Notes under the pieces: generated by a model | Told to the model about the DNA's origin: nothing | Seen by the model: only the letters and a program-made list of their open reading frames with translations | Database searches by the model: none | Translations under genes and position numbers: made by a program | NCBI GenBank assembly: GCA_008729055.1 | Contig: SDUX01000008.1 | Span: forward strand, 5,605,756 to 5,669,755 | Direction of reading: 5' to 3' | Origin: Pyropia haitanensis | Lineage: Eukaryota; Rhodophyta; Bangiophyceae; Bangiales; Bangiaceae | DNA length: 64,000 bases | Shown: positions 11,416-25,080 of the stretch, one piece after another | Layout of the letters: each line of letters begins with the position of its first letter | Numbering within the stretch: the first letter of the stretch is position 1

Positions 11416-12535
11416 GGCAGCGGTGGGGTGTTGCCCCCCGGCAGGCGCGGGGGGGGCGGGGGGGGAGCACAAGGCGTACGGGGCGGAGTCGGTCGGCACG
11501 GCCGCCGGCGCGGGGGGGTGGCGAGGGGGGGAGGCGAATCGGCTGCTGGGGTAGAGCCCGAGGCGTGGCCCGTGCCGGCGTCCCCACCCAGCGGCCCACC
11601 GCAACAGCGCCCGCCGGCGCGACCGTCGCGGTCACCGCCGCCCGCGCCGCCGCCGCCGCTGTCGTTGTCGTAGTCGGTGTCGTCACCGTCGACGTCGTTG
11701 TCCCGCATAGGACGACCGCCTCCTTCGTCACCACCACAGCACAGCACACAGGCACGGGAAGCCACGGCGGGAGAGGGGCGGGGCGCCACGAGCGGCCCGC
11801 GGCACCCACCGGCGGCGGCTCCACCCGCCGCGCGGAGTGGCCGACGGCACGCGCCCGCACGGACCAAACACACACCCCGGCCACGACGCGAGCGGAGTAG
11901 CCGCGTCACGCCAGCGTGGCGCGCTCCCTCTTCCGCGCTTGCGCTTTCGAATTGGCCAAAAGAACTCACACCTCGCCGTGCTAGCAATTGTCGACAGCTC
12001 CGTAAGTGGGGGGCCACAGTCCCTCGATATCGCGACTCACAAAATCGCCCTCAAAATCCGCGCCCAGAGGGGCGCTCAAAACCCCCCTCTCAATCCGCGC
12101 CGGCACGTACATCTGCACGGAATGAATAGTAGTTCGGCAAACCCTGTTGCTTCCTGCAGTCTTGGGCCGTGCCCTCCCCCTGTTCCTTACTCTCCCCCTC
12201 GCCGTAGCCACCAGGCAACAACAGCGTTGCCCCTGCCGCCCGGTTTTTGCGTGGGACGGGGCATGGACGACCCGTCGGGCGGGTTTTCGGCCTCGACGAC
12301 GCCGCCGCTCCCCGTCTGTCGTCTCCTCTGCGGGCGGCGCGGCTGCGCCCCCGCGACGTGCCGCTGCGCTTCGACTCCCCGCCCTCCCCTCTGTATCTTG
12401 TCCGCTCCCCTCCCCTGCTCTGCATTGCTCTTTTATTGCTGGGCGCCCCGGCGCCTTTGCGCGCGTCAGCCATGCTGCCGCTAGTCTCTGGCGAGCGCCC
12501 AGCGGGCGCGCCACGGACGCCGGCCGTTGCTGCCT

Positions 12536-12587
<52 letters not shown>

Positions 12588-13759
12588 AACAGTCGCCGCC
12601 GCCGCCGCTGCCTGCATCACCCGCCTGCGGCCGCGGGCGGGGGCTCTGTGGCGGCCGCTGCCGCGAGGCGCCGCGGCAGCGCTGTCTGGGTCTCACAGTA
12701 GACAACCCTAGGAAGAGATTCCAGGCCGTGGCGGTTGTTTTGAGACTGCAAGGAGACACACTCCTACGACTGTCCTCGACAGAACATAGGCACAGTTGGT
12801 GCGACACGAAACCGACCTCCTCGTGCGCTTCCTTTTGCACCTGCAGTACGACGGACGGGTGATGACGGGAGGTTCTCCCTTCGCACAGCGCAAGCGAACC
12901 TGGATCCGCTGTCGATTGGCCCACCCCCGGGAACAGAAAGCGGGGCCGCTCCGACACCGCTCGCGCGAGGACCGCCCGTGAGGGGCAGCGCGCTGAGTGG
13001 GCAGATGATGGCCCCCGGCGTCGGACGAGCCGCGAGCCTGCTTACGGCTCGGCCGTTGGCGCCAGCCCACCAGCAAATCCAGCGCACCGCCGCCGCGCCG
13101 CGTCGCCAGCGCACGCTGGCCACCGAGCGGGGCGGGTGCGGGCGGCTGACCGGCCGGGGCGGGCGCCGCCGCCGCCGCCATTGACGAGACACGGTCATCC
13201 CGTCGTATCTCTCTCCCGGGTACAGTTGACAGGCGCGGGTGTGTGACCCGTCGGGCGGGCCTGACACCCCCACCGTCGCCGCCGCAACAGTGCATCGTGT
13301 CCTGCCGCGCGTGGTCTCCCGGCGCGGCGTCGCCTCTCCCTGGGAGGGAAGCCCAGAAGGGCTGTCCTTGACGCGGCGAGCACGCATCCCCTCTGACCCC
13401 GCCGCTGTGGACGCACAGGACGCCCCGTGGCGTCCCGCACCTCGGCGGCGGCGTGTCCGCGAGGGCGGGTGCCCGGCCTGGAGGTCCTTTGGCGCTCTCG
13501 CGTGGCGTCCGGGGGGAGAGTGGCGAGTAGATCAGACGGCATCACAGCTGCCTTTCCATGCCCGCACGGCCGCGGTCTCGTTCGCCACCGCCACCTGCCT
13601 ATTTTGCCACCCCCATAGGACGCGCTTCTCCCTCTCGATCCCCCTCGCCTTCCCCCCTCGTGCCATCTCCCTCTCGCGCCGTTGCCGTGGTCGTTTTGGG
13701 CGTTGCCCTCCCCGTGGCACCTCCGACCCCCCCCCCCACCCGGTGCCGGACACGCCATC
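11416..13759. other. Intergenic region, no supported gene
   Basis: This is 2.3 kb between the start of the RING-H2 gene (-) and the SnoaL-like gene (+). A GCC microsatellite lies at 12537-12586. The plus frame 12247-12711 reads moderately naturally and includes a hydrophobic LCIALLLLGAPAPL segment and an Ala run, but it has no family motif and is not called. The rest is motif-free. Confidence 0.45.
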
Positions 13760-14497
13760 ATGGCGCGCTGCGTTGGCCTGCGGGTGCTCCTGGTCATCGC
13801 GGCCTTCGCGGCGAGCGCGGCGGCCGCCGTCGCGTCGCGGGGCGGCGAGCGCGGTGGCCGCGTCGCGCGGGAGCGGCGCGTGTGGCAGGTCGTTGCGGAG
13901 CACACCGACGCGATCAACGCGTGTGACTTGCGCCGCCTGATGGCGCAGCACCCGTATGTCTGTGAGGAGTGGGGGGTGAGGAGGGAATAGGGTGAGAGAG
14001 CGTCGAGAGCGGGAAGAGGCGGTGGAACCCGCTCTGGGAAGGGATGTGGATGTCGACGTTGGCCGCACCGCGGAGCTCGTCCGGTAGCTGGACAAGCCCT
14101 GACTCGCTCTGCTATGACCTCCATCTCTTGACCTTGCTATGGTGCCGTTTGATTTCTTTTTTTTTCCGCACTCGACCCCTCCTGCCCGCTGCACAGGCCG
14201 TCGGTGCACTTCCTCTTCCCCAATGGCGACGAGGCGCGCGGCCGTGACGCCATCGAGGCGGTGTACAAGGACCTCTGTAACCGGCGGGGCCCCCGCAGCT
14301 TGGTGCCCTTCCGCTTCACCCCGCTCTCGTCCCGCCGCCTCGGCTCGTCCCTTTACATGCGCTGGCGCTTCACGTCGCCTGCGCTGGCCAAGCCGTACGG
14401 CGGCGCGTCTGCGTTTGGGGTGGTCGGCAACAAGCTGGTGCGGGAGGTGTCCACCTTTGACTTGGCGGACCTGCAGTTCAAACGCGATCGCAAGTGA
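13760..14497 (+). CDS. Secreted SnoaL/NTF2-like domain protein, two exons
   Basis: Joining exon 1 (13760-13953) to exon 2 (14197-14497) gives 164 residues. Residues 1-25 form a signal peptide (MARCVGLRVLLVIAAFAASA). The mature protein has the SnoaL/ketosteroid-isomerase-like pattern: an N-terminal helix (VWQVVAEHTDAINACDLRRL), then a strand and loop with FPNGDEARGRDAI, which is the usual 'xGxxAI' segment, a second helix (YKDLCNRRG) and a run of beta strands ending STFDLADLQF. Family members are cone-shaped alpha+beta barrels with varied roles (isomerases, cyclases, binding proteins). The pocket residues do not identify a substrate here. The intron join keeps the frame exactly (CC|G) and uses consensus sites. 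Its 3' end is in convergent orientation with the PPIP5K gene. Confidence 0.7.
13954..14196 (+). other. Spliceosomal intron in the SnoaL-like gene
   Basis: This 243-base intron has donor GTATGT at 13954, a long pyrimidine tract (14150-14190) and acceptor GCACAG ending at 14196. Splicing completes a Pro codon and joins two halves of one NTF2-like fold. An alternative donor, GTGAG at 13976, would leave the wrong phase. Confidence 0.8.
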
Positions 14498-15140
14498 GGG
14501 GGGAGGGTGTGGGCTCCCTCCCTCCTGTCCTTCATCCCCCCGCTCCAACCCCAGCTGCCCAGCCCCTTCTGTTTTTCCCCCCACGCACCCCTCCGCGCTC
14601 GACCGCCCCCCCCTCTCTCTGACACCTCCGGCTCTCTCATTACTTGCGGCTCTCCCGACAACTTTCCCCCCCCACGCCCTTGCCGTGCGCGTCAATACAC
14701 ACAGTCGCCTTCACCGCCGTCCCAGAGACGGGCGCGGTGGGCTAACGGCAGTCGCCGTCTCCACCGCCACCGCTGCTCGTAAGTGGCTTGCCACACTAGC
14801 GGCACCTTACCACGCCCCCTCGCCCTGCGCCAGGACCCGCGTTCTGCAACAGTGCGTGGCAGTGGCCGGCTTCTGGCCAGCTCCGTCCGGCTGTTAATTG
14901 AGTTGGAGCCCACCCATAACGCTGTTTCTGTGAACAGAAGGGTCCTGGGGAAAGGGGCCCCCAAATGCACAAGTGGAACGGAGCTAATGGGTTACAATGC
15001 AAAATTGGGTACGATTTCGGATGCAACCACGGAAGCCGTCCCACATGTTGCCAAAGAGTGACTTGCCCGAAACCCTCCTATGAGCAGGATCTACGTAGTA
15101 GTGTGCTATCAAATAGATACTAGAGCCGTGGTCGGCACCC

Positions 15141-17741
<2,601 letters not shown>

Positions 17742-20700
17742 GACGGCGGTCGGGCACAGGCGCGGCAGGTCGGGGGAAGGGGGAGGGGGGGACGCCGTGC
17801 TACCACGCGGTCGACGCAGAGGTGAACCAAGGGAGCCTGGACGTCTTTAAAGAAAGAAAATGGGGGGGGGGGGGGGGGGGCGGGGGGTAGGGGTGCGGGT
17901 GGGAGAGGGGGGTGGGAGGGGGGGGCCGAGAAACAGGTACGACGTCCACAGCACAAAGGGGAGAAGGCGGGAACGGGTCAACAGCGGGTCGGCGCAGAGA
18001 GGGGCGATGGAGGACACGGACGGGAGGCGATTGACGGTGGAGGGTAACCCGGGTGGCACAGAGTGGGCGGAGTGGAGGCGGCGCGGATAGGGAGAGGGGG
18101 GGACAAGGGGGGCGGGAGAGGAGGACAAAGGAGAGAGGGGCACGCGGGGAGTCTGGGGGTGGGGTACGCGCCGCTCTTGGGCGGGACGTCGCCGCAGCGG
18201 CGGGGATAGTCGGCGACGGCGATCAAGTAGGGCTGCCGCTCAAGGGTGGGGCCTGACGCGACCAACGGTGGTGTGGCTGAGGTGTAGGTAGCCCCCTGCC
18301 CGTGATGGGGCGAGGGGGGGCGGGGGGGGGCAGGGCTGACGGGGCACCCGCTAGCGACCGTGTGCCAAGTGACGCGCGTGGCAGCCTGCTGGCAGCTGAT
18401 GTCGCGGGCCACGGACCTCGGCGTTGCACGGTGGGGGGAGGGGGGGGAGGCGGGGACGAGGGGGGGCAGGGGCGGGGCGTCGCTGGCAACCCGGTGCGCG
18501 GCTGCCCACGTGTCCGCGGGACACCCCCCTTTCCTCCGTCCCCCGCCCCCCTCCTTCCACACTCGAGACCGTCCAGGCACCTGCGTCGCGCTGTGTATCA
18601 AATGAGTCGGCGATTCCGTCGGCCGAAGCGGCGGCGAGACCCGCGCAGGTGCGGTGTACGCGCCGGTGTTTGAATATTTTACGCAATCCGGGCAGCGGCG
18701 AGCAGGGAATCTGGCAGCCGCCTGGCGGGGTTGCCGCCGTCGGCCCCCCCCCCGCCCCCGCCCCCGCCCCCCTCCGCTGCTGTTGCGTGGCGCCCCTCCC
18801 CAGACGGAACCCCGCTCCCCCAAACGCGCGCGTAGCCGCGGCCGCGCGGCCACGGCGGCCGGCGAGACGCGTCAGCCGGCGCCACCGGCGGGGGGGCACC
18901 GCCGCCGCCGGCGACACACTGTCCAGCGGCGGGCGGAGCGCACCGCCGCGGCGGCCCACACCCACACACACTGCCCAGCGGGGCAGGAAGCGCGCTCCCA
19001 GACGTGGCCGCCACGACACGACGCAACCGCCGGCGGTCGATCGGGGCGCCCCAACACGTTGCCCAGGGGGGGTGTGTGTGTGAACCACCCCCTCTCTTCT
19101 GCCCCAAGAGCACACCGCCCACGAGCTGTCGCGCGCTAAACTCCCGCCTGAATGCATGCCGACGTGAGGAGCAGGTGTTGCGGCAACCCAGGGCTCAGGT
19201 GCCGACCGCTCGCCCGTGTCGCCCGTCTGCTCCGGCGGTCGAAGGGTCAAAAAAAGCAATGCGGGAAAGAAAGAGCAAGGGATCCCCGCCCCTGGCCGAC
19301 GGCTGTCGCCGCGCTGTCTCGCCGCAGGCCGCCCTCTGACCGTGAGACGGCGGCCGCCGACCGCCACCCCACACAGCCTCAGAGTGTTTCCATCACGCGT
19401 CGGAAGCAGACACGAGTCGGGGTTGACGCGATTCGACACCTGGCTCGTGACCCCGAGTGTGCGGGCGCGCAGCGCCGGCCACCCCCCCTCTTGCTCTCTC
19501 TGTCGCGTCCCCCGACGCTCGCTGCCTCGTCCGCTCGGGACGAGGCGGGGAAGAGGACCCTGGCACGTGGGGCCACCTACCCACCGTTCTCTGGATTTTG
19601 GAGCCGCGCAGAAGAGTGACCGGAGATTGGAATCGGCGGTGCGGCTCGTGCCAGCCTTGCGGTGTGTGACACAACCCGCGGGTGGGAGGGAGGCGGGAAG
19701 CGGCGACCGTCATGCGCATGCAACGGTCGGCACCTCACCCTCAGCCAAAGAAAATCTGTTCCCGGCGTCGCCCACACACACCAGTCGGAATCGTCGTGGC
19801 ACGGAACGGAAGCAGGGTGGGGTTCGGGACGAAATTGCCCTCGCTGGCACTGCCTACAAGCGGCCCCCCCCCCGCCACAGGCCGGATGCTGTGCTGCGGA
19901 TGGCGCAAGCTACGAAAGACCAAGAATGAGAAGGCAAGTACACAGAAGGAGAGAAGAATAGAGGGCACAACAGAATAGGGCACTCGACGGGTGCCACACA
20001 CTGTTGATGGCTGCCAGACGGTCTCAGGCCACACTGTCGCGCCGTCTGTATGCCCCGTCGGTTGGACAATGATGGAGCGGTGGCAGAAAACAGGTTTCTG
20101 TGAGTGGCTCTGGACAGCTGAGGGGGCACGCGCGGGGACTAGCGGGGAGAGCGTGACGGTCTCTCGCCGTGGAGGACGGGTGACCTCCCGCCCATCCGCG
20201 ACACGGCACGCCGCTCTGAGGCGGGGCAGATGGTCGCCGTCGAGGACCCTGTCCTAGAGATCGATTGCGTGGGACACTGCGAGTCGTCTAACGTGCCCGG
20301 GTTTCCCTGCTGCTTTTCGATAACTGTGTACTCTTCGTAAATGTGAGGTAAGTTGTTGGTGGGTTCACGTTGTAAGTCAAATTTCTGTCAGCGACCTGCA
20401 TGAGCGGGCGGACCTCCCCCCGAGGTCCAGCCTGCCGTCCACCTCTGGTCGGCGGAGCGTCGATGTCCCCATCACGCTGGCGAGCGGCCACTACCACCTG
20501 CCCGCGACCATCCCGCCTCGGACCCTGCCCTGTCCAGCGCACCCTTAAGTGCATGCCCGCCGTCGATGCGGCACGGGCCGTCGCCCCCGTGGCGAATACT
20601 GACTGCTTTTGGTATCGGCAGCCCGCTGCGGTACCCGCCCACCACAACGTCGCACCGTGGCATCCGATCTTTCTTTTTCTCTCTCTCTGTGTTTGCCACT

Positions 20701-21984
20701 GCCGCTCACCAGTGCCTCCAGTGAGGCCCGGGGGGGGGGCTGGAGAAGGGGAGGGGGCGGCTGAAGATGGGGTGGGGGGGCGGGGGGAGGTGCCGCGTGC
20801 ACTTCATGTTGTTGGTATGCGCTCCCCCTCAGCCTCACGCCACCGCTTTCTCGCGCTCTTCTCCCCACCCCGCCTCGGTGGGAGCGGCTGCCGCTGGTTA
20901 TGGGCAGTAGAGGGTGGTGGCGGCGGGCGAGCTGTGTGCGGGTCGGGAGGGGGTGTGTTGGGCGGCGGGTGAGTCCGCCCAGATTTTCCTGGGCTCTCTC
21001 CTTCGCCACCCGGGCGACGCAGGCGTGTAAGCGCCCGTGTGTGGGGCGCGGCGGTGGGTGTGGAGGGGCAGTGACGTGCAGCGAGGGGCTTCTGCTGGCC
21101 TCACCTCATCGGCTTGGCATCCCCTGGGGTGTGGGGCGGGGTGCTCCCGCGTTCCCGGCCCCTTTGCCCGTTCCGTGGTCTTTGAGGCGGGGTGTTGGGC
21201 AGCGCGGTCGCCATTGGGCTGCCGAGGCGCTGCGGCCTGGTGCTGTGCGTACCCCTGTACCACCCTCGGTCGACAGCGTGTCGGCTGGGTGTGTACGACC
21301 GTCCGACGAGTCCCGCCGTCGTCTCTCGTGAGTTTTTTGTATTGCATTGCCCCTTCTACCTGGCCCTTCCCCTTCCCCCCCCCCTACCGTTAATTGTGTC
21401 GTCCGTTTTCGCCGCACCGTTCCATAGCTACCATCCTATCCTCGCTGCGTTGGTAGTTGTGGTGGCGCACGCGGCGTTTGCGGGTGCGTGTGTTGCTGCC
21501 GGTGCTCGGACGGTGTACCGGCCACACCTTGCTGACGGGGAGAGGGGGGTGCTGCGACGGGCGGCGGCTGGTGGGGAACCCCCGTGGCGGTGGCTAACGG
21601 ACATCCTCCCGCGGCGGTGGTCCCTGTCAAACACCCGCAGTCGACGGGCGGTGGGGTGCGGTGGGCACGACCTACTTCGCGGCGCCTGTGGTGCTGCGTG
21701 GCTGCTGGCGGGAGTGGTTCCTCCTGTCCCGTCAGGGGCTTGCCCTCGCAGCGTGTGCGCCGTGGACGACGGCAACTGGGTGGCTGCCTCTGTCCTGGCG
21801 GCCTCTGGCTGGGTCGGTGCCTACCTGCGCATTTGCGCCGTACCCAGTGAGTCTCGTGCGCCCGTCCCGGACTGCAGCGCGGACGGGTCTTGCGGCTTGG
21901 CCAGTCGCCCGCAGCGTCGTCGGCACACCCCCGCTTTTCATTCTCGCGCTGTCACCCATCTGGATTCTGCGCCACCTTCACACG
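17742..21984. other. 4.2-kb intergenic region, no supported gene
   Basis: This lies between the start of the PPIP5K-like gene (-) and the hypothetical gene at 21985 (+). Positions 17860-18480 are dominated by G runs. Positions 18700-21400 carry overlapping frames of up to about 360 residues on both strands, all rich in Arg/Pro/Gly and lacking motifs. Positions 21661-21984 are open in frame with the downstream CDS and could be part of it, or an upstream exon. Confidence 0.4.
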
Positions 21985-23052
21985 ATGGACTCCACGCAGG
22001 CGGACGTTATTGCGTCCATAGAAGCCGAGATGCACGCCGCCCTGTCATCGGCAGGCGCCGAGTCGGCGCGCCCAACGGTGGGCGGCGAGCCGGCCACCAA
22101 CCCGAGCGCGCCGGGCGGCGGCGACGTTGGGGCGCTGCCCTTTGACCTGGCCGCCGAGGTGCGAGCACTCAAAGTGTCGTCCCAAGAGTTTGACGCGGAA
22201 GGCTCGGTTGCGTCGCTCGGCGACTTCATGGCGCACGCGTCGCTGGTGCAGCCCGACTCCCTCGCAGGCTTCCCCTCCTTCAAGACCCTATGCCCCGCCG
22301 GCAAAGGCCTCCACCGAGCGTCAGGGGGAGGTGTCGGCGGCGGCGGTGGTGGCCACGGCAGTGGCAGCAGCGGCCGCGGCAGTGGCAGCGGCCATGGCAG
22401 CGGCAGCGGCAGCGGGTGGAGCGCGTCGGACGGGTCGGACGTGACGGCGCCATCACCGAAGGCGGCGCGCTTCCCTCGCAAGAGCGAGCGCGGACGGGGC
22501 CACGCCGGCGCGGCACCGGCTGCTGACGTGTCGGATGTGGCGTCGCGGTCGCCAAAGGCGTCCCGCGCGGCCCGCAAGACGGAGCGGACGCGTGGCTTTG
22601 CCGGCGTGGTGCCGGTCGTCAAGGCGAGCAGTGGTGTCGCGCGGTCCACCCTGTTTGGGGGTGGGAGTGGACCGGCGGACGGCGGCGGTGGCGGCGGCGC
22701 GGGGGGGGCACCTGCGGTGCCGGGCTCCAGCTCGTCAACGGCAGGGGCGGCGGCGTGTGACGCGGTCTTTGTTGCGTCGCCGTCGTCGGGGAACGCACTG
22801 GACTGGGGCGACGGAAGTGGTGAAGGGGGCAGCGGCTTTTCCGCAGAGGCCCTGGACTTGGGCTCCCGCGGGGACGCGTCCCCGTCGGCCAAGTCCGGGT
22901 CGCCGCCCAGCTCGTTTGGGTCCACGACGCGGCGGAACAAGGTGCTGTCCAAGCTGCTGAGGCCATTCAAAAAGGGAGACGGCGGCGGCGGCCGGGGGGG
23001 GGCTCTTTCGGGCAGCGGCGTGGACGACGCGTCGCTACCGCCCACGCTCTGA
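21985..23052 (+). CDS. Hypothetical disordered phosphoprotein-like protein
   Basis: This is a 355-residue protein that was not recognised. The chosen start gives MDSTQADVIASIEAEMHAAL; the frame is open further upstream, so the start could be earlier. An N-terminal acidic/amphipathic segment is followed by a Gly/Ser-rich linker and then a two-fold imperfect repeat (SDVTAPSPKAARFPRKSERGRG and SDVASRSPKASRAARKTERTRG). A third Ser/Lys-rich part follows, and a basic tail (RRNKVLSKLLRPFKKG). The S-P-K-A-x-R-x-x-R-K pattern suggests proline-directed kinase sites beside basic patches, as in nuclear or cytoskeletal regulators, but this is inference. Natural composition over the whole length supports a real gene. 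Confidence 0.55.
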   Translation: MDSTQADVIASIEAEMHAALSSAGAESARPTVGGEPATNPSAPGGGDVGALPFDLAAEVRALKVSSQEFDAEGSVASLGDFMAHASLVQPDSLAGFPSFKTLCPAGKGLHRASGGGVGGGGGGHGSGSSGRGSGSGHGSGSGSGWSASDGSDVTAPSPKAARFPRKSERGRGHAGAAPAADVSDVASRSPKASRAARKTERTRGFAGVVPVVKASSGVARSTLFGGGSGPADGGGGGGAGGAPAVPGSSSSTAGAAACDAVFVASPSSGNALDWGDGSGEGGSGFSAEALDLGSRGDASPSAKSGSPPSSFGSTTRRNKVLSKLLRPFKKGDGGGGRGGALSGSGVDDASLPPTL

Positions 23053-23610
23053 CTGCTGGCCCGTGTTTGTGGCTGAGTCTTTTGTTTTCGTTTCGTGCTC
23101 GCTTGCGCGCGCGGGTGTGCGTGCGTCTCATCAGAGTGCTTGTTTGCCATGGACGAGGGTAATCAGGAGACGACTATTGGGGGGAAGTGTGGGTGCGTCC
23201 TTCTCTCTTGTCCCGTTGCTTTCGCTGTGCGCCGCGCGCATGCATACAAGTCGCCCGAATTGGACGCACCATACCTGGTGACACGTCTGACAAGACCAGC
23301 TTGCAGGCAGGCGGCTCATCATCGGCCTCTTACCACCACAGAGTGGGTAGATGCGCCGAGGTGAATGGCCTTGTACGACCGGAAGGGCGTGGACGATGAG
23401 GAAGCTCAATCTCTACAGCCTCTGGGAAAAGTCACGCCCACCGCCGACGGCCCTCCCCAAGGACACACTCAAAATGCAACGGCTTAGCCACCTCCGCAGG
23501 AGACTCGAGCCCGCACGGTCCCTACCCTCCACCCCTCCGTTTCAACGTGTACAGGCCGAGTCAGCCGCACTCCACCCGCCAAGGCGCACGCACGACAATG
23601 AGCCACCTCC
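23053..23610. other. Convergent intergenic region
   Basis: This lies between the hypothetical gene (+) and DNAJC25 (-). It has near-average base composition and no motif-bearing frame. It likely contains both 3' untranslated regions. Confidence 0.5.
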
Positions 23611-24558
23611 TCACATTGAGTCCTCGGCAAGCATACTCTCACGCGCAGACACCCGCTTGCGCCGCTTGGGCACCTTCCCTGACCGGTTCAGCTCAATCCG
23701 CTTGCGCTGTAGGAACGCCGCGTATTCCGACTCATTCCACAGCCGCTTGGCCATATACTCCTCGCGCTGCTTTGGCTGCAGCTCCTCCCATGCAGTCGGG
23801 GTGAGGCCCAGGTTCTGCTGCACGAGGTACTCCTTGTCCGCCTCTGTGTAGTCCAGCTTGAGCAGCTTGTACGCCACCAGCCAGTGACCCGCCCAGTATA
23901 GGGCCTTGCCGATAGTGAGGGGGAGCACTACCAGCTTGAGCGGGAGCAGGTCGCGCGGCGTCGGCAGGCGCACGTCCCCAAAGTCCACGTGGATGACCTC
24001 GTGCGCCTCCTCCACGGTGGCCACCTCCTTGCGCGCAATCAACCGTCGCACCTCTCGCTGGTACTCCTCGCTCTCCCGCACCCGCTTCACTGCAGAGTGG
24101 AAGTTGTGGCGCATGTTGAACCAGTGAAAGGCGGTGGCGGCGATGAGGAGGCCCACCACCACCACCCAGACGCTGGACTGGGGGGCGTAGGAGGTTTTGG
24201 CAAACTCCATCATGTACCCAAACTTCTCGGGGTGCGCAAGGTAGTCATTGTAGGCGCGGCGGCGGGTGGGGTCCGTGAGCACCTCGTACGCATTGGCAAT
24301 GGATTTGAACGTCTCGGCCGCCTTGGCATTGCCCGGATTGACGTCTGGGTGCAGCGCCGGCGCCAGCCGCCGGTACGCCCGACGGATTTCCACTGGCGAC
24401 GCGTCCAGTGTGAGCCCGAGGACCTCAAAGCAGCTGTCCGCCTTGCAAAACACGTCCTGCGCGCTGGCAGCGGTACCGAGCAGCAGCGTCACGACAGCCG
24501 CCCCAGCGTAACCCGCCAGAGGGGGCGGCTGAAGCCGCTGTGGGCGCCGCGAAAACAT
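23611..24558 (-). CDS. DNAJC25: DnaJ homolog subfamily C member 25-like ER J-protein
   Basis: This 315-residue protein matches DNAJC25 along its whole length. A hydrophobic signal or anchor segment (about residues 15-33) precedes a luminal J-domain at 43-107 (CFEVLGLTLDASPVEIRRAY, HPD at 70-72, DPTRRRAYNDYL). Next are DNAJC25-type features: YLAHPEKFGYMM after the J-domain, a membrane span (VWVVVVGLLIAATAF, 130-145), a charged helical section, and a second hydrophobic stretch (LLPLKLVVLPLTIGKALYWAGHWLV, 204-228). The conserved C-terminal half has LTPTAWEEL, QREEYMAKRLW and a basic end. It should stimulate an ER Hsp70 (BiP) ATPase. The start at 24558 places the signal segment correctly; a longer in-frame extension upstream is Arg-rich and rejected. 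Intronless. Divergent from AAR2 with 522 bases between. Confidence 0.9.
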   Translation of the reverse strand: MFSRRPQRLQPPPLAGYAGAAVVTLLLGTAASAQDVFCKADSCFEVLGLTLDASPVEIRRAYRRLAPALHPDVNPGNAKAAETFKSIANAYEVLTDPTRRRAYNDYLAHPEKFGYMMEFAKTSYAPQSSVWVVVVGLLIAATAFHWFNMRHNFHSAVKRVRESEEYQREVRRLIARKEVATVEEAHEVIHVDFGDVRLPTPRDLLPLKLVVLPLTIGKALYWAGHWLVAYKLLKLDYTEADKEYLVQQNLGLTPTAWEELQPKQREEYMAKRLWNESEYAAFLQRKRIELNRSGKVPKRRKRVSARESMLAEDSM

Positions 24559-25080
24559 GGCCGCTGCAGCCGAGCAGTCGGGAAGAGAAGAGAACAGCAC
24601 AGAGAGACCGCAGCGCCTGGTCCACCGGTGCCGGCCACGTCGCCCACGAGAGCTGCCCGCAACGCCGGCGCGCGGCGCTCGGCGGCAGTTTCGTGGCCAA
24701 GGGCGTCGCGGAGGCGGTCGGGCAAGCACACCGGGGTGCTTGTACTTACTGCTGGTGTCAGCATAAGGAGCAGCAATAACATAAAAATAATCTATAAACT
24801 GAGTGAATACAAAGAGGGTTTGACCGTACAGCGCAGGGCCACGTGTACTGCATACGCTGGAGTCGTCCGCGTGTCCCGCTTGGTGTCGCCTCCCCGTGCG
24901 CCCGCCACGAGTACAGTACCTCTACGCTGTGTGTCTCCGCCGGCGCCGCCGTCCCCCCACCTCTGGCCAGCATGCGCCGCTACCGTCTCCCCCCAACCCC
25001 GCCCCGCTCTTCCCCCCGCGCCCCCCCCTGCGCCGCGGCCCCCGCGCCGCAGCCCCCCCCCCCCCCCCCCCCCGGCCCCC
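24559..25080. promoter_or_regulatory. Shared bidirectional promoter region with AT island
   Basis: This is the 522-base spacer between the divergent DNAJC25 (-) and AAR2 (+) start codons. Bases 24762-24832 form an AT-rich island unusual for this locus, with ATAAAAATAATCTATAAACT near its centre. It flips to a C-rich tract (25049-25079) immediately before the AAR2 ATG. A shared promoter is inferred from gene orientation and composition, not from a known element. Confidence 0.4.

Noticed and set aside
12247..12711. Plus-strand 154-residue frame with a hydrophobic segment
   Set aside because: No homology cue, an in-frame GCC microsatellite supplies a third of its Ala content, and the start is uncertain. 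Left as unsupported.
13976..13980. GTGAG as the donor of the SnoaL-like intron
   Set aside because: It leaves phase 0 while the acceptor needs two carried bases. GTATGT at 13954 fits both consensus and phase.
17742..21984. Several frames of 150-360 residues in the large intergenic region
   Set aside because: They overlap each other on both strands, have composition-driven sequence and lack motifs or splice pairs.
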